From: Adiantum capillus-veneris
Lineage: Eukaryota > Streptophyta > Polypodiopsida > Polypodiales > Pteridaceae
Length of the DNA: 60,000 bases
Assembly: GCA_014529385.2 (NCBI GenBank)
Contig: CM043969.1
Coordinates: 16,816,446-16,876,445 of the forward strand
Reading direction: 5' to 3'
A model generated the notes under the pieces. It searched no databases and was not told where the DNA came from. It was given only the letters and a program-made list of their open reading frames with translations. The translations under genes and the position numbers were made by a program. Shown here one piece after another: positions 22,514 to 34,205 of this stretch; position 1 is the stretch's first letter; the number at the start of each line of letters is the position of its first letter.

Positions 22514-23200
22514 AAACGGGAATTAGCCGTGCTAATTACGTTGGTAGTCCAAGCTTTAATCAATCCATAGATCCACCCGTGCACGTACCCTGCTTGGACA
22601 CGTTGTAGTCGAGTTGAATGGTAATTTGTTTAATGAAATTGGTTTTATGGACACTGTTGCCAATGCATCAAATTTCAAAATTATCAACTTTGCAGGGAAT
22701 TATTTGACTTGCTGAGTGCTATACGCAAGGAAGTTTCAATTGATAATTGCCCAGCCCGTTGCCGATGAAGACCAAATACCCTTGAAGGCTACAGCCAGAG
22801 GCCGAGACTCCCATGGGCACTTGCCCTAAATCGTTTTTTTTTGCAATTGGTATGCCCTAAACTGGGCGGCCTAATTTGGGAAGGCCCGAGAGTTGCAAGG
22901 TTTAGCTATGGCAGCAGTGAACGCCGATGGCGAGCAAGAGGGAGAGAGATGCCAGCCTCTATGGTGCGCTAATCCGGTTGCTTCTGTGATGGGTTATGCT
23001 CAGCCCGCACTTGTCGAGCCCAAGAGCTACCGCTTTGGTGAACCTCGCTTCTGCTCACCCCCTTCGACAGGGTCGGGTCCCGTGATGCTAACGACCTTCA
23101 CGCCTCCTTACTAAGTGGCCATGCCTGCTTGTCGGCCTCCTTTTTCTTGCATGACATGCAAGGAGGATAACCTTCTACGCCTGTGAGTCTCAAAAAAGTG

Positions 23201-23212
23201 GCTCTGATACCA
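23201..23212 (-). other. Primer-binding site, initiator Met-tRNA
   Basis: Reads TGGTATCAGAGC on the minus strand, one base from the 5' LTR. This is the classic plant LTR-element primer site. Confidence 0.95.
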
Positions 23213-23213
23213 G

Positions 23214-23371
23214 TGTAAAGCCTGGGTGACTAGACTTAGGATCCTCCTCCCAACTTCCCAATATAAAGGCAGGCTCCTAGCCTCTTGCCCTAGACGGATC
23301 CCCTTGTCCACATTGCCTAGCCTGGCCCCTGGCCCAATCTGTGACTCCCTGGCCTTGCCCTTGTCCTAACA
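23214..23371 (-). repeat. 5' LTR
   Basis: Partner of 18135-18286. It ends CTAACA on the plus strand and is followed by CAGTG, the second copy of the target duplication. Confidence 0.93.
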
Positions 23372-24080
23372 CAGTGCTTGGAAATAGGACACTCAAAAAT
23401 AGTCATGGAAGCAGATCTCAAAGAAAGGGAGGGTCCAGATGTGGAGATGGCTGAGAAGTCATCATCGAACCACAAAAAAAGGTAAATCCAAATCACACAA
23501 GGCCCGTGCACGCAAAAGGCTTTCCTCATGAGCATGAAATGCTTGTCCAAATCTCTGTACACAGAAATGTGTGTAGATGTGCAACACAAAGGCCCTGATA
23601 ACACAGTGTGCATTAGCATGGGACTATGAATTATGTGTTGTAATATCAATGCACAGTTTTGTATGCCATTGTGCAACTGAAAAGTCTTGTAATTATTGTG
23701 TGCGTTAGCCTTGTAATTCCTTTTGGAACTAAATAGAACCACTACTTTTTCCACATTTCCTTCGTTTGACTCAAGTGTTGTTAAATTAGTTTGAGAAGTT
23801 AATTTTGAACAGATGGGAATTTTGGTTGTTCATAACAGGTACATCTTGTGCTTATTCAAGCTACCATACTAGAAAATTGTGACACTAAAGAGGACCATTG
23901 GGTGGTAATTAAAAGACTCCATGAACACTTTGATTGCACAAATTAGACCTCATAACTCCATATACTGACATAACTAACTAAGAAGGTAAAACTAACCATG
24001 GTCGGACTTATCATGACTAAAATCTTACACTAAACTGTGAGATTTTTCTTTTGATGCATAGATTCAAGCACTCCAAAAAA
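23372..24080. other. Right part of the insertion target, then unassigned DNA
   Basis: 23400-23480 reads on the plus strand as a short coding-like block (REGPDVEMAEKSSS) akin to the block near 17830. The rest has no recognisable gene. Confidence 0.4.
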
Positions 24081-24261
24081 GATGAGGCACATAAGCATTT
24101 ACAAACTAGAAGATAAAGATAGTTACCAAGTAGATATGAAGAATATCTCGGGATCAAGGGCATGTTTTGTCAAAGAATCCATCCAATTGCAACACCGTAA
24201 TCTCAGAGTATTCAATTGTGTTGGAAGGACAAGCAAGAAAGAAGATGGGAGGCACCACAAA

Positions 24262-24824
24262 TGCCCAAAGACTTTGACACCATTGCTTACACACCCTAGA
24301 ATGTCGCCAGAGCTATCACAAGAATAGGAGTCGAGGACTTCCTTGCAAAACCCATTGTCCAAGCATACTACCAATGATCCCATGAGTTAATCACAACTCT
24401 ACAAAAGGAAGATGAAGAAAAATCAATGGCCACATTGACAAATGCCAAGGGAGAAAGAATGACAGTAGAGATAACTTCGGACACGCTCGCAAAAATCACC
24501 AAGTTACTAAGGGGAGAGACGATGAAGCCACAAGGATATGGAGACAAAGACTTGAACACAATGAAACTCCCTACTTTTAGTAGCATTAAGGAAAAAAGGA
24601 TTGACCATCTCATGAGGGTCCTACACCAACACATACACTTTGATAGACAAACTAGGTATACAAGGCCGCAAATAAATCTTGCTTCTACATTACACAAGCT
24701 AGTACCCCAACACAGAAACGTCCCAATTGACTTGGTTAAGTGGGGGCTTGACCGGCTGATAGAAGTGGTAGAGAAGAAGCAGCGGGAAAAGCATTCAGAC
24801 ATTCCCTCACCTAGGAGGAGTTAA
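24262..24824 (+). pseudogene. Unknown ORF, N-terminal block of the 24-28 kb element
   Basis: The frame from the ATG at 24426 is open for 132 codons. It continues upstream to about 24262 through a TAG (one change from CAG) and a TGA. It has a DEEK-rich linker, then a block with GERMTVEITSDTLAKITKL and later a basic helical C-terminus (RLIEVVEKKQREK). The order (a GERVTVEI-type strand, a leucine-rich helix, a later hydrophobic domain) is reminiscent of plant 'putative transposon protein' ORFs. That is only a resemblance from memory of domain style, not an identification. Confidence 0.4.
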
Positions 24825-24829
24825 GTTCT

Positions 24830-26830
24830 TGACCAAGATAGCAGCTTGCCTTATTAGATAAAGAGATGCATTCAAGGATGCTCTAGCAAAACAAGTGGGC
24901 CAAAATGATCAGGCAACCCAAGGGAAGAAAAGAGACCGGGTCTTCTACATCAAAGAGGCCCACCAAGGAAAAAAAGACAACACAACCTGAGTACATCAGA
25001 GATGAAGGGGCCACTAGCTCTGAGTTCATTGGATCTAAGACTGACAAAGAAGAAGAAGTGGAACTCCAATAGGTGGACCCAACCATTCAAGAAAGGAATC
25101 CCACATTTGTAATATGCCCAAAGAATAGAACAAAGGGAAGGGAAGATTAAGGAAACTAGGAGAGGAAACAACGGGCCAAGGAAGAACAAAAGCAAAAGCA
25201 AAGGGAGACCGCCCAAGAAAAATGGAAGATGGAACATTTTAGGAAAGAAGAATAATCCCAAAGCTTGTCGGAGATGATGGGAGAAAAGACCACATAACAG
25301 ACTAGTCAGACATCAAAGAGACTAGGGGAAGAGGAAGCAGAGAGAGAGGAAACTAAATGGTCTAAGATCCAAGAGCAACATGAAGAGAGTGCCTCCTCCA
25401 AGGAATTAAGGACCAAAAGGAGAATTGACCACCATCAAATAGCCACAACTATGTAGGAGGAATCTCTTGATAAGTCCCAGGAAGACCACATGATAGAGAT
25501 AATGGACAATTTCTATCAACAAGAGGAGAAAGCAACGCAAGAGGAAGGACATAAACAAGAAACACATATTGAAGAAGTTAAAATACCAAGTCCAATACAT
25601 AGCTCCTTGATCCATATGGAATACCAGACCACTGAAGTAGAAATACATCTTAATCAATAGATTAGCCTGAAGACTTGTTAAAAATACAAGAAAACCTCAG
25701 GATGGTTGGTGTACTTCTCTCATCAAAAGAACAAGACTAACAACAAATTTTATCAGCGGTATCAAAAATACAAAAAATGTGGAGAAGACATTAGAAGGCA
25801 GGGTTAAAACCTTTGCACAGACATTCCCACAAAGATGCTTCACACAAGTACAAATTACAACAAGGAGTTGCGGTACCGTTTGAACCAACTATCATGCTAA
25901 CAAAAGAGAAAAAATCAAGGAAACCAGGGAATCAGTTCAAGCGACAGGAGAAGGAGCAACAAAAGAAACCGCCCAAGGATTATCCCTACAGAAACCTATG
26001 TCGAATCTGGCTAGGGTAGCTATGATATTAAGGTTAGTTGACGGGATGAATAGAGAAATTATGCAGATAATCCTCAAATACAAGAAAGAAGAACAAAACA
26101 AAGCTGATCAAAATCTTGTAGTGGTGAGTATCAAATGAACAATATAGAGGATGAGAAGAAAGAGTTGGTCAAGACCATTGGTCAAGACCATTGGTCAAGA
26201 CCAACACTAGCCTAGTGGAGAACCTGTATCAAAAGAGATGCCCAAGTAGAACACATCAGTGGAGAGCTTGCAAAGTATAGACAACTCTATGAGAAAGAAG
26301 TGATGACCAAGCAGGTGCAAGAAAGTATAGTCCAAAGTAAAAAGCTGACCCTAGATAAAAAAAGAGACAAGTATCAACAAGCTCATCAAATTGCCAAGAA
26401 GTCCGCAGCAGTGGCTCAGAAGCAAAGGGTATCTATTGAGGTGCTTAAAGGCCGGATAGGTGATCAAAATTGATAGCTATAGGCATTCACGAAAGACCCA
26501 ATGCTTATCCTTGCAAGCAGTAATGAACAGATTGATGGTTATAAGAAGCAAATTGCAGACTTGCAACAAGCGCTTGAAATTTCACAGATGAAAAAGAAAA
26601 CATTAGAAGAGGCACTTCACAACAACAAAAAAAGCCATAGTAGATGAAGGGAAAAATAATGATGAAACAATCAAGATACTGATGAAGGAAGTGGAGGAAT
26701 CAAGAAATCAAGTTTCAAAGATAGAACACATTATTCAGAACCTCTCTCCTCGGTAGCAAGGACCCTTAAAAACATGGCCAGAATTTGAAAACTCAAAAGA
26801 AGAGACAGAAGAAGAGCAAAAACAGCCTAA
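24830..26830 (+). pseudogene. Decayed Lys/Glu/Gln-rich coiled-coil coding region
   Basis: Many short frames rich in Lys, Glu and Gln, with blocks such as KYRQLYEKEVMTKQVQES (near 26275) and KKQIADLQQALEISQMKKK (near 26545), have heptad-like spacing typical of coiled coils. Stops and frameshifts are frequent. A 17-bp unit (GGTCAAGACCATT) is repeated near 26168-26200. This is likely the central rod of the protein whose flanks are 24262-24824 and 26835-27812. Confidence 0.45.
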
Positions 26831-26834
26831 AGGC

Positions 26835-27812
26835 TTGGTAGATATGGGTACTTTAGTTGAACCCACAAAAATATCTCTAGAGTACTCACATCTATTGGAG
26901 GAGCACTGGAAAGTGACAAAGGAAGTTGTGGCTAGCAATCTCCTCTATGAACACTATTTGGTAAAATTAGATATGTTAAAATATATCACTCAAGAACATT
27001 TACAAGAGGAGGTTCCTAAACCAGAACCTCCCTACCCACTATTCAAATGGTTGATAACAAAAGAGAAAAAGGATCTATTGCTGGAAATTTATCATGATGC
27101 CGAGGGTAGCTATAAGAATGCATATTTATGAGAGTGGACCACATAATAAATCAAAGAGGTGAGACCAAAATGGAAAATCAAATTCATGGGGGAGAACAAG
27201 CAGTCAGTAATGATAAACTCCCTTGCTCCAACCCACCTTCAGGTTGACCCCACATATTGCCCAATCATTAGGAGAAGAAGGTGGGATGACTTTGAGCAGC
27301 TACTTGTTTCCCACCCTATAGGGCTCACCTATCCGGTCTTCCTCAAATCAAGAGAGGCACCTTCACTCGCATACAGGAGGAAGGAAGTCAAACAAATGAT
27401 CAGCCTAATTCAAGGGAAACCAGATATTGCCTGCAAAATGATGTTAAAAATTTGTTGCATGCTCTTTACCTATATCAATACATTTAGGAGTACAGAGGCC
27501 ACAAAAATTAAATGGACTTCATTCTTGGAGGGATACAAAGGTCTCATTTTCATTCTTAATGATACTCCCAAGATGAGGGTCATCTACGACGTATTTTCCA
27601 GGATCATGTTCCTCCCAAGCCACTACATGCAAACATTTGAAGAAGCCTTCTACACAGGCTACCTTGAGATTGACTCCACGATCTTCATGCCCATATGCAA
27701 GGATCTATGGCTAAGATTTGTAGCATATACCCTCCATGAACACAAAAGCCCACTAACAAGAATATACTATCCTCAGGAGGAGGGAGGGAGGAGAATCAGG
27801 TGCAGAAAATGA
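26835..27812 (+). pseudogene. Unknown C-terminal ORF of the 24-28 kb element
   Basis: Two plus frames, 26835-27131 (98 codons) and 27159-27812 (217 codons), are separated by stops and a frame change. The second is the best-preserved frame of the element. It has WDDFEQLLVSHPIGLTYPVF, a hydrophobic helical part, and LRFVAYTLHEHKSPLTRIYY near the end. Composition and continuity suggest genuine protein. I recognise no catalytic motif. It ends 90 bp before the PPT, the usual position of the last ORF of an LTR element. Confidence 0.5.
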
Positions 27813-27901
27813 TGTTGTCCTTGCAACAATACGTGGACGAATAGAAGTAAAGAAATCATATTCTCAAAGAGTAAAGTCTTGTCAGGGACGACAAGAATCC
27901 T

Positions 27902-28290
27902 GGAGGGGGGAGTGTTGAAGCAAGGGACCCTCTCATGCCAATTCTGACGGGTCAACAAAAACTCATCCACTTAGTGATTCAATTTTTTTCCTAAGCTGGC
28001 AATGTAATTCATGGTAGCTTTGTACTCAATTAGTAGCTAGATATCCTAAGTCCACCATATTTTTGTGATAATTATCTCTTTCAAGCCAAAATACCCAATT
28101 TTAACCCTAGGTATATAAGCCAAAACTTTGTAATTATTGGGGGATCAAATAACTATTGAGCTTATGTAGTGAAGAGCACACCTACACTTGTGAGTTCACT
28201 ACTCATTGTACTGGTAAGCATTGCTAGTGAAACTTGTGTTGCTTCCTTTCACTCTTAGCATTATGTACATGTCTAGTGTGTTGCGTTTCA
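27902..28290 (+). repeat. Polypurine tract and 3' LTR (right end approximate)
   Basis: GGAGGGGGGAG (27902-27912) directly precedes TGTTGAAGCAAGGG. The LTR carries a TATATAAG box near 28111. A plausible right end is GCGTTTCA near 28290, but no second LTR is available to fix it. Confidence 0.55.
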
Positions 28291-28799
28291 GTGTGTGTGT
28301 GCAATGCAATGAGAGATTTTAGCTATAGTGTGACTTTTGTGTTTATTTGAGTTGTTGATTGTGTTTGAAGTGAAACTAAGCATGGACAAAGGTAAGGAGG
28401 CCTTGGGAGAATCCAAATGACCCCTTATTTGTCATTTTTAAGGTAAGAGGTGGAAACGATCACAATTGCTCACCTACCCAATGGTGACTTTTGCAGATTT
28501 TTTTGTTGGGAACCTATTGCCTATGTCCTAGAGAACCCTAATCTCAAGTTTCATGTCATCTTCAGTTAATTTAACACCATAACAACCATTAGAGTGAGAG
28601 ATAGACTGCACGGAAGACTTATGTGCTTTCCTTGTAGTTGCTTCTTGACTTGAGAGGGACACCTTTCTCCTCAATGCATTGTTGTTAAGACATTGCATTC
28701 AATGTTTCCATGTACTAGTCAGACCAACTACGTCCTCCAATTGACATATTTTATGTTGCTTTGAGTTTTTGCTAGGCTACTGCGTCTAATCGCGGTAGT
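28291..28799. other. Unassigned DNA
   Basis: No recognisable gene, repeat or LTR signal between the LTR above and the gypsy relic that follows. Confidence 0.45.
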
Positions 28800-30347
28800 C
28801 CGCCAACACTTATCCGAGACATATTTCACATGTGGAGAATATGAGTCTCTGGGACTGACACTGGTACCCATTATTTCTATTAAATGAGTTTTGACAATGT
28901 ACCCAAGTGCTGGTCAAATCCGTTTATTAGATCATTTTGAGCACGACATATCGGAAACAATTTCAATGCCAAACAAAATTTTGTTGAATACCTAGTAAAA
29001 TTTATTAAGTTTACAAGTGTTGTTAAACAATTTTAACGGATGGTTGTTTATCTATGTAGTTATGTTATATTCATGAACATGTTGTATTCTTGGCACCTAG
29101 CTGTGATTAATTTTCACATTCGATTATGGTCCAACAAAGTTGCCACGATTTTCACATAATTGTAAGGGAAAGCATTCAGTTCTTTTCTGGTGGGCCGTGA
29201 GCATAACATTAGCAATAAGCATTGGTAAGTACGTTTATGGATATGCAAGTTTGGATCTATTTTTGTTGAATGCATGCACACTAGGTGTTATGGGTCCTAG
29301 TATTTAGCAAAGGCTGATTTAGAGCGACATGCACATTCATGACATTACTAGATTCTAAAGCATTCCGCACTCTATGTGCAATATCTTTATGAGATTAATT
29401 GTAGATCTATCAATCACCAATGGAGGTCATGGCTCAATTTGGGTGCTTGTTGTAGATCCACTCACTACAGGTAACCAAGATGGTTGTTCCTAAAATTATT
29501 CATTAATCAACAATAATGCAAGAAATTGTGATCCCTGTTTATCATTCATTTTAGAGGACTATCTGTAGACAATGGGGAAGAAAAACTCAATACTGTCATC
29601 TATCCAAAGATGATAGACACTTTACAAGTATTGATCTTGTGCTAAAGGATATGCTCAGTGCGTACGTTAGCACAAAGCAACCCAATAAGAAAGATTATCT
29701 CTCTACTTGGAGTTTACTTACCATGAGACAAAGCAAAGAGGCGACTAAGTTTAGTCTCTTCCTATTTAAATCACGCTCTCAACCTTGAACACCGGTTGTG
29801 GTGGGGTTATTTACTGATGAATAATGATATTAAGTCAAGGACTTATACTTTGTTGATGAGCTATGTCAGCCATTTACTTTCATGGAAAGTGAGAAGAGGT
29901 ATTGTTTTAGATATATCTTAGTTATGATAACTTGTTTAGCATACTCAAGTGAGTTCTAAATGGAGTCTATATGCTATGGGCCAGTTACACAAGACAGTGC
30001 AAAGGGACAACAATGTAGAAAATCAAGATGCTATTCTTGATTTGTTCTTCTTGGTTTCATTGAACCTTCTATTGAACTATGTTCTGGTCAAGTAGACAGT
30101 TGGATCCATGAAGGATGCCACTGTGGAAAATCATTGGTCTTCTTACAAAGATCTCACCATTTTTCATTTTTAAGGACAAAAATGCTTTCCAAAGGGCTAG
30201 AGGCTAGGAGGGCCGGTCTAAATGGCTCGATGCAACTAGTAGCCAAGGGAAAGGGCATATGGTTAAGGGGTGCTACTTGCAAGAGCCAAGGTCTATAAGT
30301 AGGGAGGTTGGGAGGAGAGCAATATGCTTGTTCACCCTATGATCTCA
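28800..30347 (+). mobile_element. 3' part of a gypsy element, same family as 18135-23371
   Basis: Homologous in reverse to 18140-19640. It starts near the conserved near-palindrome (28820-28843). Integrase-like blocks are readable: VDLSITNGGHGSIWVLVVD near 29400-29455, then LKDMLSAYV and KEATKFSLF near 29640-29760. It ends with a decayed PPT context (AAGGACAAAAATGC near 30170) and an LTR remnant (30203-30347). Stops and frameshifts throughout. Confidence 0.7.
30203..30347 (+). repeat. LTR remnant
   Basis: Matches the LTR at 31660-31826 in reverse complement (shared GGGCATATGGTTAAGGGG, CTATAAGTAGGGAGG and GGGAGGAGA blocks) and ends GATCTCACA. Its first bases are missing. It has a TATA-like CTATAAG. 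Confidence 0.75.
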
Positions 30348-31361
30348 CATCTTTTCACCTTGAATGCTTTCATCCATTATTCTCTCTTAAATTTTTTAGC
30401 TGAAACTCTCCTCATGGCCATGTTAACCGAGAATTTTTTTACTTTTTCCATGTGGGTAGTGATTGCATCTTTGTGAGATATACGAGGTGATCAACTCCTT
30501 GAGTTGCCCTACTTGAATAGCAAGCAATTGAACTTGAATGGCCAATTTTTGCAATCAGTGATCAAACTTGTGGAGATCACATCACTTGACATACTCCCTA
30601 GCTTTGGGTAAATTGCTGGTATCCACCAAAATTTCTAGGACACTCTGGGGAGGACGAGTTGATTTGCTTAAGAAAAGTTCAAAAAAAAAAAAGGTTCTCA
30701 GGCAGCTCCATGTTCGGAGAGTCAAACTTGAGATCCATGACGGATAGTTTTTTCTACTTTAAAATGAAAATCAGTAAATACCTTGAAGAAATTTCTTGAT
30801 CCGTCCTTGGAGAAGATCGTGTCTAAGTCATAATGTTTTATGTGGATCACTAGAGGGGTTTTTCAAAACAGTTTGCCTTGTTGAGATGATCTCTTGAGTA
30901 CTTACCACCAACATCTTTAATCTTTGTTTGAAGCTACAGATATTTGATTGTCGCCCTTGGGTCCTTTGCCTCCTTTGACTTGAAAACTTGCCTTGGTTTC
31001 CTTGGAATCTTTGCTTGCAAATTATCCTGTCAACTTGTACAACACATTCTTCTTTAATAGAGTGTGGAATAACTTTGAGTTCAAGCGTTTGAAAGATAAT
31101 CCAAAAAAAACCCCCAAATAAATTGGAGCACAATTCAAAAAATTGTTCAAAGCTATAGTTGATGCAGTGAATTTACTGCCTTGTCGTAGTCGGGAAGATC
31201 CAAAACCTCTTGTGAGGACTCCAGAAGATCCATGATTGTAAGGTATATGAGGTACACAAAACAAATTTAGGTTTGGTTTTTTTTTAAACTTGGCAAGGTT
31301 GGACGCTCACCATAAGAAGGAGCAAACCAAGCTTGCCTATGATGGCATTGGGAAATAGCAT

Positions 31362-31363
<2 letters not shown>
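30348..31363. other. Unassigned DNA with weak minus-strand coding-like blocks
   Basis: The minus strand 30828-31264 has two overlapping frames with a Gln/Lys/Arg-rich stretch, but no motif I can name. It may be part of the neighbouring copia relic or chance. Confidence 0.35.

Positions 31364-31414
<51 letters not shown>
31364..31414. repeat. (GA)n microsatellite
   Basis: About 25 GA units. Confidence 0.97.
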
Positions 31415-31420
<6 letters not shown>

Positions 31421-31659
31421 CTCTGTAGTATCGATTCACAACCCCAAAGAAGAAAAAAGTTATCCCCAGTTCTGTGTGCACCTATTGCGAGTAATAGCTC
31501 TCGATATCACCTCCTTTGTCCTTGATAAGGGTGCCTGCACGCACAACTATCGACTCTCCTCGTCCCCTCCTTCTTCCCCAATTGCATGAACATGCAAAAC
31601 CATTCAAGACCAGGGACCATTCCCTTTCCTATCCCAAAAATGTAAGGCTCATAAAACAA

Positions 31660-31826
31660 TGTGAGACCGCGGGGTGGACATGCATATTGATCTCCTCCCA
31701 GCCTCCCTACTTATAGCCCTTGTGTCTTGCAAGTAGTACCCCTTAACCATATGCCCTTGCCCTCGGATCCTAGTTGTATTGAGCCATTCAGACCATCCCT
31801 CCTGTCCTCTGGCCCTTGGCCTAACA
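31660..31826 (-). repeat. Solo-LTR-like sequence of the 30.2-kb LTR family
   Basis: Plus strand runs TGTGAGACCGC to GGCCTAACA. It is homologous to 30203-30347 in reverse. On neither side is there a primer site or polypurine tract, so a solo LTR is likely. It abuts a copia reverse-transcriptase reading frame (31827 on) exactly where that frame breaks. The flanking five bases (AACAA and ATCTC) do not match. Confidence 0.6.
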
Positions 31827-32336
31827 ATCTCCATTCAAGAAACAATTCCTTACATCCATTTGTTTCAACACCCATCCTAAAGTTGTAGCCACTGCAATAA
31901 ACACATGAACGGTAGCCATCTTGGCTACAAGGTTGAATGTCTCCTCATAATCAATCCCATAAATCTGTGTATAACCTTTGGCCACAAGCATGGTCTTGTA
32001 TTTTTTCACACTACCATTAAGATTATGATTTATTTTGTAATTCCACTTACATCCAATTTCTTTTTTTCCCTTTGTTAATGGCACCAACTCCCATGTTCCA
32101 TTTGCATCAAGGGAAGCCATCTCTTCATCCATAGCTTGCCACCATTTTTCATCTTTAACAACATCCTCAAAACACATGGGTTCTACTTCCTCTATGATAT
32201 TTTCCATATATGCACAATGACGAGCCACATAATTGGCATAAGTCAATCCTTGCACATGATTTCTTACTCTTTTAGACCTATGTGATCCAAGATCACTTCC
32301 TGGTGTCTTGTTTCTTGTTTGCATTATTCTTCGCAA
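31827..32336 (-). pseudogene. Copia reverse transcriptase, N-terminal half
   Basis: The minus frame contains KWWQAMDEEMASLDANGTWE, LVPLTKGKKEIGCKWNYKI, a degraded VAKGYTQ block, GIDYEETFNLVAKM and LKQMDVRNCFLNGD. This is the standard beginning of a copia RT, up to the catalytic block that contains the first Asp (DVRNCFLNG; D-V-K-x-A-F-L-N-G in intact copies). It copies element RNA into DNA in intact relatives. The frame ends at the boundary with the LTR at 31826, so the YxDD half is lost. Confidence 0.92.
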
Positions 32337-32379
32337 TCAATAAGGACACCAAATTTGTAAATGAGGGAATGTTTGATTG

Positions 32380-32912
32380 AAGATGGATACCAGTCTTAAA
32401 TTTTTTGTATTCTGGATCCAAACCTCATACATGCTTCCACTTTGTTATCATCATCCATTGTAACACCAATTGATGCAAGTGACTCACATATGTCCTTTAT
32501 CTTCAATGAATAGTCATTGATAGACATGTTTTTCTTCTGCACTAAATTCATCTCATTCTTCAACTGTAGCTTCCTTGCTTTTTTTAGTTCTCACCTTCAA
32601 AGACAGTAAGGTGTCCCAAGCCTCTTTAAGGGTGTGAGCATCTTGTATGTGCCGAGTTATAGTGTTTTTCACTCTCACAAAAAGCCAGTACATGACCTTT
32701 CAAGCTCCATGGTTCCAATCTTTGAGCACCTTTATCTATGTAGCACTTGTACCTTCCTCTGGTAGCATTGGTGATGTCTCATGCTCTTCATCAATGTACT
32801 CCCAATAACCTTTACACATAAGAAAATTGGTCATTGTAAACTTCCAAGCATGGAAGTTGTTCTTGTCAAGCTTCTCACTGACAATCTGGTTAAGTCCATT
32901 GTTAAACGACAT
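32380..32912 (-). pseudogene. Copia Gag (UBN2-type)
   Basis: From the Met at 32912 the minus strand reads SEKLDKNNFHAWKFTMTNFL, CKGYWEYIDEEHE, later VKNTITRHIQDAHTLKEAWD, then broken blocks with MSI and a VLQWMMI-type region. This is the order of copia Gag domains (DUF4219/UBN2). Several stops (TAG/TGA) interrupt it. No zinc knuckle remains. Confidence 0.85.
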
Positions 32913-33315
32913 GTTTTCAGCCCTTCACCAAGTCTTTGAGCAACCTTCTAAAAATAGTCAGTTGCCACAATATGCATACATAAGCCTATTTCACAATACC
33001 AAACCATATTTGTGAACACTACAGTCAAATTGGAGCTTTCTGCACCAATAAAATATAGATTGATAGAATCCTAAACCTTAGTGTTTTTGCATGCAAATGC
33101 CCTCTAACTCCAAAATGAGGGATGATACGTTCCTCGAATGGAAAACTGGCTGCACACTTTTAGTACAAAGGAGTGTATGGAAACCGAAGATGCACAATCT
33201 CCAAAAAGAAGCACCTCAATCAGAGAGCATTTGATGATGGCTCTTGAGAATCCCAAGAAAGACCGCTTTCTCTATTGCTCTTGCTTGTTGCTCCAAGCCC
33301 CTTAGACACAACCAA

Positions 33316-33327
33316 GCTTTGATACCA
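33316..33327 (-). other. Primer-binding site, copia type
   Basis: TGGTATCAAAGC on the minus strand, directly adjacent to the LTR edge (TGTTAAGAGAG on the plus strand at 33328). It has one difference from the iMet consensus. Confidence 0.85.
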
Positions 33328-33500
33328 TGTTAAGAGAGAGAGAAGGGGAGAGCTTGAGCTCTTGCAGGAACACACACTCACATAGATGGAGGCAAACCAT
33401 GTTCTTCTTCTTCTTATTCACTAACTCAAGATAAGAGGTATGCAAAAAAACAGAGGGGAAAATAACAAGATAAATGGAAACTAGTACAATGATCTAGTAT

Positions 33501-34205
33501 GAACCGCTAGTGAATGAGGTGAATGGATGAGTGTGTTATCACTCCAATAGGTACAGTTGTAGTATCACTAATGAAGATGTGCATATCCACCAAGGCATGC
33601 CAGTGATGATGACTGTCGGTGATAGTCATCGAGGAGTTGTACATGTTAAGATTGAAATCTCAACATTTTCCATAAGACTCATTCATGACCCTATGGCAAA
33701 CATATCTCTAGTATTGGACCAACAAGACGGTTTTTGATTCCCATGAGTCTTTGCAAGAGTGGGGAATATAGTGCATACCCTGTCCCTATAGAGTTTCATG
33801 CCTTCCCAAACCAATTTAGGCACTTTGAAACAATTAAGATTATTATCTATAGATCTTTCTAGACCTCAGCCAAATGGTCATATGAGCTTATAAGAGTTTT
33901 CTATAGGTCTCTGCTATGTTTCCATTCACATTTGTTTCATTTTGGTGCATCGGACTGGCCATATGTTCATTTTTGCTCTTTCTACCCCAAAGATACCTTG
34001 TTGAAAAAGGGTTTTTTTGGGCTATCCATTTGACCAACCCATGATAAAATAAGTTCATTAGTAAGTTAGGAACCTACCCTTATGTCTTGTGTGAAATTGT
34101 GCATTGTGAACTCCGCTGGAATCTCATAAACGTGTGTAGAAAGAGGTCTCTAAGAGGGGGATTTTTTTTTTTAATGAGCTTCACGTTTCGTGCTTTTGCA
34201 ATTAG
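33501..34205. other. Unassigned DNA
   Basis: A 68-codon plus frame at 33531-33737 has protein-like composition but no motif I recognise. Nothing else is seen. Confidence 0.4.

Larger units (their letters stand above)
18135..23371 (-). mobile_element. Complete but decayed Ty3/gypsy LTR retrotransposon
   Basis: Minus-strand element with a 158-bp 5' LTR (23214-23371) and a 152-bp 3' LTR (18135-18286). It has an exact iMet primer-binding site (23201-23212), a purine-rich PPT (18287-18300), and flanking duplications TAGTG (18130-18134) and CAGTG (23372-23376), which match at four of five bases. A gag-like ORF lies near the 5' end and integrase relics near the 3' end (18600-19600); the middle is full of stops. 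Two further copies of its 3' portion are in this window on the plus strand (28800-30347, 43930-44748). Confidence 0.9.
24082..28290 (+). mobile_element. Non-autonomous LTR element relic with unfamiliar ORFs
   Basis: A run of plus-strand coding-like blocks (24262-24824, 25813-26019, 26230-26650, 26835-27131, 27159-27812) ends 90 bp before a polypurine tract (27902-27912) and an LTR start TGTTGAAGC (27913). The LTR contains GTATATAAGCC near 28110, a TATA-like promoter. No protease, reverse transcriptase, RNase H or integrase motif is seen. This fits a large retrotransposon derivative carrying non-pol coding sequence. No 5' LTR or primer site was found, so the left end is uncertain. Confidence 0.5.
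31827..33500 (-). mobile_element. Ty1/copia relic: LTR start, PBS, gag, partial RT
   Basis: On the minus strand, in order: an LTR edge at 33328, a primer site TGGTATCAAAGC (33316-33327), gag (32912 down to about 32380) and the start of reverse transcriptase (32336 to 31827). Protease and integrase, normally between gag and RT in copia, are missing. The RT is cut by the LTR at 31660-31826. The outer end of the 5' LTR is not defined. Confidence 0.8.

Noticed and set aside
23201-23212. tRNA gene fragments suggested by several iMet-complementary sites
   Set aside because: Only the 12-nt primer complement is present each time, next to LTR edges; there is no cloverleaf.
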